Shown piece by piece: positions 35,947 to 43,356 of a stretch of 43,356 nt of DNA. The DNA is from Candidatus Woesearchaeota archaeon (lineage in GTDB: Archaea > Nanobdellota > Nanobdellia > Woesearchaeales > SKGA01). How positions within the stretch are numbered: the stretch's first letter is position 1; the number at the start of each line of letters is the position of its first letter. Made by a program: the position numbers and the translations under genes. Under the pieces are notes generated by a model that saw nothing but the letters and a program-made list of their open reading frames with translations, was not told the DNA's origin and did not search any database. Location: assembly GCA_016926395.1 (NCBI GenBank), contig JAFGOT010000017.1, positions 1-43,356 on the forward strand, in the 5' to 3' direction.

Positions 35947-37325
35947 TAAAAAGAAGCTTTTATTGATTCTATGAATTCTTCTTTCTTGTCTTTGTTAATG
36001 ACAGCACCGGCTGCATTATCATGACCGCCACTAGTTCCACCAACTTTGGAAACTGCATCACTTAAGACTTCTTGAAGTTTAAAATCTTTCGCAGATAAAC
36101 TTACCCTAAGAGAAACTTTAATTTCATCAGTAGATGTTTCACCAAGAGTACAAACTACAACACCTTCACGATAAATTTTATTTCTTGCAAGAATTGAAGC
36201 AACAATACCAACAATACTTGAAGGAATTTTATTTTCAAAATCAATTAAAACTAATTTATCATTTTCTATTAAAGTACCTTGTGCTCTTTTATCATCAACA
36301 ATTTGAAGTGCATCCCTGATTGCAGATTTGTAAACACGAAGATTCATACTTGCAATTTGTGCGGCATCTCTATCTCCTTTTAATGTATTAACACCAACCC
36401 TATATTGTTCGAGTCTTCCGCTTGCGTTAATTATTGTTGCACACTCACGTATATCAATCATTTCACGTCTAGGTGCATTTGGAAGAGAATAAGCATAAAC
36501 CAATAGTTTAGAATCATCCTCTTGAGCTCCTTTTAATTCAAGAATCTTTTCAGTAATAGCAGCTTGTTCAAAAGGTCTTAAATTAAACCATTTTTTTAAT
36601 CGGCCATTCCATTCCCACATAATACCAAGATCATCTAAAAAATCTTTAACACCTTTAGGATCATTTGTTACGCCCGGAATGTCAACATCACTACTGTATT
36701 CTAGAACTTTAAGTAAAGGACGAGAATTAATACCATAAAGTTTTATTTGTTTAGATAACACAACAGTCTTTTGAATAACAGCATGTTGTAATATTCTATT
36801 ATTTAAATCTTGAAAACCATTATCTTCTTGAGAATCACCAATCGCGCCTATTACAGCTAAGTGAGCAAGTGTACGATTATCTTTGTTCATACCCATAGCA
36901 AAGAAATAACAAACACCACTACCGCTGATACTGTTTTTTTCAGTAACACCACTAACCAAAGGATTAATATGAACTAAATGTAAATTATCATTAGTGGAAG
37001 GTTCGTGATGGTCAAGAACAAAAACTAGTTTATCATTTGCAAACTCAGATATTTTTTCAAGAACAGTAGCACCAATGTCTGCAAAAACATAAACATCAGA
37101 GTCAGTCTTAAAAACAGAATCTAAAAAAATCTCATCAAGAGATTGGGCGTGCATAGTAACATACGAAATATTCTCTCTATCAAAAGCAAGTTCTAAAAGA
37201 GCAGCAGAACTTAAACCATCAGTATCAAAATGAGTAACAAGAGCAACATGTTTACCTTTTGCTACTTCAACAAATTCTTTTCCCGCCTTAGTTGCGGCAT
37301 CTACAAAATCATCATGTAAAGACAT
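35946..37325 (-). CDS. RecJ-like DHH phosphoesterase (single-strand exonuclease family)
   Basis: VTHFDTDGLSSAALLELAF, VFADIGATV, VLDHHEPS, GGTSGGHDNAAGAVI. Confidence 0.87.
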   Translation of the reverse strand: MSLHDDFVDAATKAGKEFVEVAKGKHVALVTHFDTDGLSSAALLELAFDRENISYVTMHAQSLDEIFLDSVFKTDSDVYVFADIGATVLEKISEFANDKLVFVLDHHEPSTNDNLHLVHINPLVSGVTEKNSISGSGVCYFFAMGMNKDNRTLAHLAVIGAIGDSQEDNGFQDLNNRILQHAVIQKTVVLSKQIKLYGINSRPLLKVLEYSSDVDIPGVTNDPKGVKDFLDDLGIMWEWNGRLKKWFNLRPFEQAAITEKILELKGAQEDDSKLLVYAYSLPNAPRREMIDIRECATIINASGRLEQYRVGVNTLKGDRDAAQIASMNLRVYKSAIRDALQIVDDKRAQGTLIENDKLVLIDFENKIPSSIVGIVASILARNKIYREGVVVCTLGETSTDEIKVSLRVSLSAKDFKLQEVLSDAVSKVGGTSGGHDNAAGAVINKDKKEEFIESIKASF

Positions 37326-37428
37326 AAAATATCCCCTTTTAATAGTTAAACTGCAAACGGTAAGCTAAAAAAAACTTTCGCGAACAGCAATAAGAAAAAA
37401 GAAAAAAAATGAAAGTAAACAACTAAGT

Positions 37429-37884
37429 TTACTCGATATTCATTTTGATTTGTTTTGGATTGTAGTTCCAATCTTTAGAAACTCGACCGGTTTTTTTGTA
37501 ATACTTAACTAATCGAAGAATTTTAGATTCAGTTAAAGTCAAACCTCTAACAGCAGGTTGATCTTTATGATTTGCCTCTAAGTGTTCTTGAATTGACAAA
37601 ACTTTTTTTAGAAGAGCAGTTAAGTCATCTGGAAGTTTTTTAGTCATTTCTTTTTCGCCAAGTATTGCAGAAATAGTTTTACCAGTCATAACTTTAACAC
37701 TAGGAATACCATATTCATCTCTTAAGAAAAGACCAATTTGACTTGCAGTTTTTCCTTCTTTAGCATATTTAACAACTAGAAGTTCAATTTCCTTAGCGGA
37801 ATATTTTACCCAAGACGGAGCTTGAGGAGCGGAAGGTTTAGTACTTCCTGAATTACCTTTTTTTCGACTATACATTCGTGCCAT
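37429..37884 (-). CDS. rps15: 30S ribosomal protein uS15
   Basis: MARMYSRKKGNSGS, PSWVKYSAKEIELLVVKYAKEG, YKKTGRVSKDWNY. Confidence 0.93.
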   Translation of the reverse strand: MARMYSRKKGNSGSTKPSAPQAPSWVKYSAKEIELLVVKYAKEGKTASQIGLFLRDEYGIPSVKVMTGKTISAILGEKEMTKKLPDDLTALLKKVLSIQEHLEANHKDQPAVRGLTLTESKILRLVKYYKKTGRVSKDWNYNPKQIKMNIE

Positions 37885-38035
37885 TTTATTTACCTTGTGT
37901 CATATAGCTACGCGGAAATCAGCGAACTGAAAACAACCACCATAAGACCATTTCAGCGACCAAACAGCGAAACAAAAATCAGAGAACTGAAATCTGCAAC
38001 CGTTGTGGTGCGTAGGATTAAAGAATCATCTTCCT
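37885..38035 (-). promoter_or_regulatory. uS15 leader with two related hairpins (TCAG-TTCG-CTGA, TCAG-TTCT-CTGA)
   Basis: Imperfect direct repeat AAATCAGCGAACTGAAAAC (37916-37934)/AAATCAGAGAACTGAAATC (37976-37994); TATA-like ATTTATAAAAGG further upstream near 38034-38045. Confidence 0.5.
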
Positions 38036-38097
38036 TTTATAAATATTATAGTAAATCAACCAAAACTTTATAAATAAATTAAGTCATTTTTAAATAC

Positions 38098-38517
38098 ATG
38101 AGACTTCTCCAATCAAGAAAAGGAATGATTGCAGGCATGGAAATGCCAAGAGCAGTAAACTTGATTCTAGCAATAATTACAGCAGCAATTGGCGTGATTG
38201 GAATATTTGGTTCAGTAATTGGTTTTAATCTACCAACAATCCCAGGAATAATAATATATGGATTGCTTGCAATTGCAGGCTTGGTGATAATTCTTGACGG
38301 AATGCTTGGCGTTGGAATGGGAATGGTTCAAATGATGCCAAGAGCAGTAAATTTTATGGTTGGACTCTTAGTATTACTTGCAGGGGCAACACTTTTAGTT
38401 GGACAATTTGGAATAATACCGCTACCAGCAATACCAACAATTGTTGAGCACATAATCTTACTATTAGCAGGCGGAGTTATGCTTTTAGATGGAATCTTGG
38501 GCGCTAGAAACATGTAA
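38098..38517 (+). CDS. Small membrane protein with tandem internal duplication
   Basis: PRAVNLILAIITAAIGVIG...LVIILDGMLG and PRAVNFMVGLLVLLAGATLL...VMLLDGILG; TATA TTTATAAAT upstream. Confidence 0.7.
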   Translation: MRLLQSRKGMIAGMEMPRAVNLILAIITAAIGVIGIFGSVIGFNLPTIPGIIIYGLLAIAGLVIILDGMLGVGMGMVQMMPRAVNFMVGLLVLLAGATLLVGQFGIIPLPAIPTIVEHIILLLAGGVMLLDGILGARNM

Positions 38518-38579
38518 GAGTCGCTCTAAGAAAGTTAAAAGATAGCTTTATAAACAAACATCGATTTCTCGATACTACT

Positions 38580-38834
38580 ATGAATGGCACAATTGTTAAT
38601 TACAAAGGCGGAAAGCATACGCAAGTAACTAACCAAATGATCATTACTGTCGAAAATATTACTACTAAAGAAGAAGCTGCAAAACTAGTAGGTAAAAAAG
38701 TTACTTACAACACTGGTAAAAAAGACATTACTGGTGAAGTACGGTCAGCTCATGGTAATAGCGGAGCTATTCGAGTATTATTTGAAACAGGAATGCCAGG
38801 TCAAGCAATTGGCAAACCGGTTAAAATTGCGTAA
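38580..38834 (+). CDS. rpl35ae: 50S ribosomal protein eL33 (L35Ae)
   Basis: NGTIVNYKGGKHTQ, LVGKKVTYNTGKKDITGEVRSAHGNSGAIRVLFE; TATA TTTATAAAC at 38547-38555. Confidence 0.9.
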   Translation: MNGTIVNYKGGKHTQVTNQMIITVENITTKEEAAKLVGKKVTYNTGKKDITGEVRSAHGNSGAIRVLFETGMPGQAIGKPVKIA

Positions 38835-38854
38835 ATAAGTAAAGTTAAATATCC

Positions 38855-38884
38855 ATGCAAACAAAAATCTTGCCAGGTTTTTGA
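38855..38884 (+). promoter_or_regulatory. 10-codon mini-ORF/hairpin leader (MQTKILPGF*) upstream of spt4
   Basis: ATGCAAACAAAAATCTTGCCAGGTTTTTGA; CAAAAATC/GGTTTTTG stem and outer ATGC/GCAT pairing. Confidence 0.45.
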
Positions 38885-38904
38885 GCATTTTTTAAGGTGA
38901 AAAA

Positions 38905-39093
38905 ATGAAGAAAAAAGTTTGTCGAACATGCAAAATATTCGTTGAAGGCGAATTATGCCCAGTATGTAAAAAAGCAGCATTTTCCGAAAGCTGGCAAGGA
39001 CAAGTTACGATCATGGACCCTACAAATAGTCAAATTGCTAAACAAATGGGATTTGTTGTAGAAGGCGACTATTGTATCAAAGTTAAACGGTGA
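38905..39093 (+). CDS. spt4: Transcription elongation factor Spt4 / RpoE2
   Basis: KVCRTCKIFVEGELCPVCKKAAFSESWQGQVTIMDPTNSQIAKQMG. Confidence 0.93.
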   Translation: MKKKVCRTCKIFVEGELCPVCKKAAFSESWQGQVTIMDPTNSQIAKQMGFVVEGDYCIKVKR

Positions 39094-39100
39094 AATTATA

Positions 39101-39406
39101 ATGGATCTTACAATCAAAAACCAAAAAGAAAATCCACTTCTAAGTCGAAAAGAAATAGTAGCAAAAATCAACTTCGAAGGCAATACTCCGAACAGAAAGG
39201 ATGTTCAAGTAGAGCTAGCTAAAAAAGCTAAAATCGATGAAAAACTTCTAATCATAAAAAAAATAGACACTCTATTTGGTGAAACAAGTGCAAACATAAC
39301 TGCTTACGCTTACGAAAATGAAGAAGTTATGAAAAGAAACGAAAGAAAAAACCTTGTTGAAAAACACAAAGGTCACGAACCAAAAGTAGAGGAAGAGGCA
39401 CAATAA
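39101..39406 (+). CDS. rps24e: 30S ribosomal protein eS24
   Basis: [42 protein letters not shown]. Confidence 0.92.
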   Translation: MDLTIKNQKENPLLSRKEIVAKINFEGNTPNRKDVQVELAKKAKIDEKLLIIKKIDTLFGETSANITAYAYENEEVMKRNERKNLVEKHKGHEPKVEEEAQ

Positions 39407-39407
39407 A

Positions 39408-39602
39408 ATGGCAGCAGCTAAAAAACCAGCAGCATCCGCAGCAGCAGCTAAAGAAAAAAAACCAGCATACTCAATCAGCAAATCTTATGAGAATGGCAAA
39501 AGTAAAAACAAATCTTGTCCAAAATGTGGACCTGGAGTTTTTATGGCAAGTCATAAAAATAGAAACGCATGTGGTAAATGCGGTTACACAGAAAAAAAGT
39601 AA
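39408..39602 (+). CDS. rps27ae: 30S ribosomal protein eS27 (S27ae) with Ala/Lys-rich N-terminus
   Basis: [27 protein letters not shown]. Confidence 0.92.
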   Translation: MAAAKKPAASAAAAKEKKPAYSISKSYENGKSKNKSCPKCGPGVFMASHKNRNACGKCGYTEKK

Positions 39603-39613
39603 ACTTTTTTCTG

Positions 39614-39655
39614 AACCGGTGAACTGGAAACAGTGAACTGGCAATTTATTTTTTC
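39614..39655 (+). terminator. Hairpin with GAAA tetraloop followed by T-rich tract
   Basis: CCGGT-GAA-CTG-GAAA-CAG-TGA-ACTGG then CAATTTATTTTTT, just after eS27. Confidence 0.5.
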
Positions 39656-39700
39656 AAATTCTACAATAATTTTTTATACTAAATCTATTAATTTAGTTAC

Positions 39701-40180
39701 ATGTTAAATAGTGTTGTTACAATTTTAGTTACTTTAATCATTGGACCATTCATGTTCTATATTCTAAGCAGACATTATGGAAAAGAAAAACATCTTAAAA
39801 AATATCCAGTTGGATTGATTGATGGATGGGGAGATATTATTTTTCTACCATTATTTAATGCAGTTGCAATAGCCACAATAGAAATTTTCAAACCATTCAT
39901 TGCATCAATTGCATGTTTATTAGGATTAATATTAACAACATCTTTTATTATTTGGAGAAAAAATTATGCACACCACAATGATTGGTCTAGACCTAAAAAA
40001 TATGTTTTTAACAATGGTGGGTGGTATCATGCAAGCTACATGTTTATTCAAGCAAGTTTTGTGTTTTATACATTAATTCTTCACTACAATAAATTCATAT
40101 CTTGGATTCCACTATCAGGATATCTAATACTTGTAGTAATAAGATTTGTTCAGGTTCATGAGAAAATAGACGAGGTCTAA
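39701..40180 (+). CDS. Hypothetical polytopic membrane protein
   Basis: Four or more hydrophobic segments. Confidence 0.6.
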   Translation: MLNSVVTILVTLIIGPFMFYILSRHYGKEKHLKKYPVGLIDGWGDIIFLPLFNAVAIATIEIFKPFIASIACLLGLILTTSFIIWRKNYAHHNDWSRPKKYVFNNGGWYHASYMFIQASFVFYTLILHYNKFISWIPLSGYLILVVIRFVQVHEKIDEV

Positions 40181-41004
40181 TTTTTCTTGAAAATAGAAGG
40201 ATCGTGACCTAAAATAAATTTCATCCTTTGAATAAAAATTTCTGCTCGAACATAATACTTATCAAAATCAACGCCTGAAATGTGAGTTTTTTTATTATGC
40301 CCAATATCTTTTGCAAGACGATAAAATAATCTTAACGTATCAGAATATTTTTTTTCTAAAAAATGATGTTTAACAAAATGTTTTTCAAGAAGTTCCGCAA
40401 CCTCATGAGGAGCGCCAGGAACGATACCAATGTGCATAAGTGCAGCATGAGCTGCATCAATAACGCCCCAGTACAAATCAACAGTCGCTTTTAGAGTGTG
40501 TGACTTTGCTTGTTTTAACGTTTGCGGAGCACGATTATAATAAGTCCAAACTGCCTCTTTAGTAGGTCTTATCTTTCCTTCGTCAAGAAGAGTTTGCATC
40601 GGAGTAAAAAAACCTTCATCATAAACAACTTTACCTTCTCGCAAAATATTAACAATAACAGGATCAGCATTTTTTGCATAATCCCAAAAATCACTTAAAT
40701 GCATAGGCGTAATATGAAAGCTTTCAGAAATATCACTTGCAGTATTTTGTATTATTACACGAAGAGAAGTAATAACCTCTTCAGAAAATACAACACTCAA
40801 ATCATTAATTAAAAGGAGAACGTCAATATCAGATTTTTCAGTTGAGGAGCCACGAACAGCACTGCCAAAAAGAATCACGCCCTTTAGTAAATCTCCAAGT
40901 TCAGAGTTTAGTTTGTCAGCTAATTGTTTAGTTAAATTAAAATCATCTTCGTGATAATGATAAGAAACGGGTCGCTTCTTAAATTCAAAAGAAATTTGTA
41001 CCAT
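40177..41004 (-). CDS. MNT-type nucleotidyltransferase fused to HEPN-like domain
   Basis: ILFGSAVRGSSTEKSDIDVLL (GS..DxD) and C-terminal helical region with RLAKDIGH (R-x6-H). Confidence 0.65.
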   Translation of the reverse strand: MVQISFEFKKRPVSYHYHEDDFNLTKQLADKLNSELGDLLKGVILFGSAVRGSSTEKSDIDVLLLINDLSVVFSEEVITSLRVIIQNTASDISESFHITPMHLSDFWDYAKNADPVIVNILREGKVVYDEGFFTPMQTLLDEGKIRPTKEAVWTYYNRAPQTLKQAKSHTLKATVDLYWGVIDAAHAALMHIGIVPGAPHEVAELLEKHFVKHHFLEKKYSDTLRLFYRLAKDIGHNKKTHISGVDFDKYYVRAEIFIQRMKFILGHDPSIFKKN

Positions 41005-41075
41005 CTATATTCAACCCTCAATCAGTACGGTGACTGAACCCTCTAGCAATATACTAGAACTAATCATTTATAAAT

Positions 41076-43217
41076 CTATTCCAAAGGAGTACCTGACCAT
41101 AATTGCCAGTCATTAGATGGATTGTATGCACCAATTATGTAATTTGGTGGAGCTCTATAACCGGCAGCACCCCTGCCAGAATAAACATTACCAAAAGGAT
41201 TCCCTCCTTTAAAAGTTGAAAAATGACCTCCTCTAGAACCAATACTACCACCAAATTCATTCCATAAAGAGAATTGAGTAGAACCAGGATCAGTATCTTC
41301 ATACATATGACCTTCTGAAATTATAGGACCATTAAAACCTTTTTTTTGTAATCGTTTAACAGCTTCAACAGTTGGAAAAATACCTTCCCCAATTGGAAGA
41401 TGTTGGTGATCTCCAGTAGCACTATCTACAATTTGAACACTACCAATAACATTAGCGTCAGCAAGTTTATCCATTTGTTTTAGATACCAACCATTAAAAC
41501 GTTTAAGACGTTCTTCCTCGGACTCGTTACCTTGACGCGGAAAATGATTATACCACATAGACAAGTGCGAAGTGTCAAGAACACCCTGTATATGTTTTTT
41601 TGCAAGATCTTGCATTTCAGAATCTTTATATCTGGATCTTAAGTGAGGATCTTTTTTCATTTGATTAACCATTTCTTTTCTTGAATTTTGAATGATTTCA
41701 ATGAACTCATCAGTGTGACCACCGTATCCTTCAGGCCAGCCAAGTTCAGGACCAACATAAATAGGATTTGCAACATTATGTGCTTGTGTTTGTTTTAATG
41801 CTTCAATACCAAGTTCACCATAGGACTGAAATGCTTTTTGTTTACCATAATCCTCCATTTTTTTGATATGATTAACATTCTCCCAAGCAAGTTTAGCCTG
41901 TGCATCCGCACGACCAGAAGTTTCTTGAGTGTGTTGAATACCAAGTTGCAAACGAGGAATAGAATCTATAAGCTCAAGTTGATTACTTACCGTCTTTAGT
42001 TCGGAAGATAACTGCTCTCGAGCATTAGATAAATATGAAAATTCTTGACGTTCCTGTTCACTTAGATCTTCTCCAGATTGAGATTTCTTTTGAATTTCAC
42101 TAAGACGAGACATTATTTGAGAACCAGTTGATTGTAACTCATTAAATTGAGATTCTATTTGAGATTTATTTCGTTTTAATTCTTGAGCGTGTTTTAATTG
42201 CTCCAACTCCTGCTCATAACGTTGTTCGTGGTAGATAGCATTTGCTCTAAGTTGTGCAAATTGTTGTTCCATCTGAATCCGTCCAACCCACTCTTCAGGC
42301 GTTAAATTAAGATTTAGGTCCTTGTTTAAATTTTGAGAATACTCTTTAAACTCATTCCAATCCATTTGTTTAGACTCAAATTCTTGTTTTTCAGAGTTCC
42401 ATTTTGGAGCTCTATTCATAATAAAGTTTGGATCATTAGGATTTGCAGAGAGTTTGTTACCTGTTGCATCAATATAATCGCCTTTCTGAACTAAAACACC
42501 ATTTGAATCAGTATAATTTTCTTTTGAACGACCCCATACAGGAACAGAAATCTTAGCCATTCCTTGACCACCAAGTTGGCCAGTTTGAAACTGATGAATC
42601 GCACGACCAGTTCGGTCGTCAACAAGAGTATAAACAGCATCTTTGTTAGGATCAGCCCCTTCAAAATCCACAAAACCATCAAAATTACCACTAATAGAAC
42701 GAGTAAATTCTCTAGACCAAAGGTCAACACCACCACCCGCACCTATTTCTGCAGCAAAACGAATAGCTTCTCGAATATTTCGTTTGTCAGTTTCTCTCCT
42801 TTGATCATTAAATTGGCCAGATCTAAAATCAAAACCAGACAAACCAGCAACACCACCCTCTTGATTTGGAGCAAACTCTAAACCTTCCCAAGTAACCTCG
42901 CTGGCTTTTAGAGCCTCTCTAATTGCTTCTCGTTTGGATTTACCAGTTGCAGATAAATCATGAGTTGTAAAACCAGCTAATTGAAGAGTTGATGAACCTT
43001 TTCGAATATTACTAATAACACCTTTTAGAACATCTTGACCAAAAGCAGTCCTTTCAGCAACAAAAGTAGTTCCTAATTTTTTAATAGAAGTGATAGGTTT
43101 AGATAAATTTGGAGCACCATCTTCTCCGACGGTTTTTCCAGAAAGGAATCGATTTTCTTCTTGAGGCGCTAAATATTTATCAAGTCCTCTAAAATAATCT
43201 AAATTTATTCCAGCCAT
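41076..43217 (-). CDS. Large protein: xylose-isomerase/AP-endonuclease-like TIM-barrel segments split by a coiled-coil region
   Basis: IREAIRFAAEIGAGGGVDLWSREF; ~100-150 aa Q/E-rich coiled coil; VLDTSHLSMWYN..., DHQHLPIGEGIFPTVEAVKRLQKKGFNGPIISEGH. Confidence 0.5.
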   Translation of the reverse strand: MAGINLDYFRGLDKYLAPQEENRFLSGKTVGEDGAPNLSKPITSIKKLGTTFVAERTAFGQDVLKGVISNIRKGSSTLQLAGFTTHDLSATGKSKREAIREALKASEVTWEGLEFAPNQEGGVAGLSGFDFRSGQFNDQRRETDKRNIREAIRFAAEIGAGGGVDLWSREFTRSISGNFDGFVDFEGADPNKDAVYTLVDDRTGRAIHQFQTGQLGGQGMAKISVPVWGRSKENYTDSNGVLVQKGDYIDATGNKLSANPNDPNFIMNRAPKWNSEKQEFESKQMDWNEFKEYSQNLNKDLNLNLTPEEWVGRIQMEQQFAQLRANAIYHEQRYEQELEQLKHAQELKRNKSQIESQFNELQSTGSQIMSRLSEIQKKSQSGEDLSEQERQEFSYLSNAREQLSSELKTVSNQLELIDSIPRLQLGIQHTQETSGRADAQAKLAWENVNHIKKMEDYGKQKAFQSYGELGIEALKQTQAHNVANPIYVGPELGWPEGYGGHTDEFIEIIQNSRKEMVNQMKKDPHLRSRYKDSEMQDLAKKHIQGVLDTSHLSMWYNHFPRQGNESEEERLKRFNGWYLKQMDKLADANVIGSVQIVDSATGDHQHLPIGEGIFPTVEAVKRLQKKGFNGPIISEGHMYEDTDPGSTQFSLWNEFGGSIGSRGGHFSTFKGGNPFGNVYSGRGAAGYRAPPNYIIGAYNPSNDWQLWSGTPLE

Positions 43218-43261
43218 AGTACACTAACTCTCTCTTTATAAGTCTAATAAGGAATTGTTAA

Positions 43262-43356
43262 TTTATAAACATATTGTAAGAAGTTGAAAAAAAGTTGCCT
43301 TCACCAGTTCTATTCGTTGGGGGGTAAAAACAATAGTGAAGGCAAGAAAGCCACCC
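43262..43356 (+). ncRNA. Candidate structured ncRNA start, truncated by window edge
   Basis: TATA TTTATAAAC ~25-30 nt upstream of a 10-bp perfect stem TTGCCTTCAC (43295-43304)/GTGAAGGCAA (43336-43345); no good ORF. Confidence 0.4.

Noticed and set aside
3364-38884. Interpreting the CAAAAA..TTTTTG elements solely as ordinary intrinsic terminators
   Set aside because: Three lie 20-40 nt upstream of start codons within likely leaders and two have shared flanks beyond the stem; however a terminator role for individual copies (e.g. 35923-35946) cannot be excluded, and TTT-TGA partly follows automatically from a T-rich stem.
1-43356. CRISPR array, rRNA operon, transposase or prophage
   Set aside because: No regularly spaced repeats, rRNA sequence, transposase, integrase or phage structural motifs were seen.

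Overview
AT-rich archaeal chromosome segment, most likely from a DPANN-type lineage (inference from gene content), coded mostly on the minus strand. Housekeeping content: ribosomal proteins eS1, uL1, uL10/P0, P1/L12, uS15, eL33(L35Ae), eS24, eS27 and an un-tracked 33-aa eL41; Spt4/RpoE2; CTP synthase; class II LysRS; thioredoxin and thioredoxin reductase; diphthine synthase; two RecJ-like DHH proteins; a MutS-family ATPase; and three tRNA genes (Glu, Gly, and an intron-bearing Ile with apparent UAU anticodon). The most distinctive accessory locus is a compact minus-strand operon at 24891-31150: GT81/GpgS-like glycosyltransferase, PIG-L deacetylase, ATP-grasp, ATP-grasp, PIG-L deacetylase, phosphatidylserine-decarboxylase-like protein. 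It has the logic of an undescribed mycothiol/bacillithiol-like 'glycosylate, deacetylate, ligate (decarboxylate)' pathway, with a divergent small putative regulator and palindromic operator-like sites. At the nucleotide level there is a recurrent hairpin module (CAAAAAt...aTTTTTGA). In three mRNA leaders it is exactly a 30-nt mini-ORF (MQTKMNFHF*, MQTKILPGF*, MKPTKNNVF*), and a 24-nt relative (MSQKFHF*) lies between recJ-like and lysS. Two tRNA genes carry partial copies of their own 3' ends downstream, with palindromes in between. Other points of interest: a truncated Dph2, a UbiB-like protein lacking its catalytic C-lobe, a tandem ParB-domain protein, an NTase-HEPN fusion, an acidic extension on eS1, and structured leaders of uL1 and uS15. 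All family calls come from reading motifs by eye; no database search was run.
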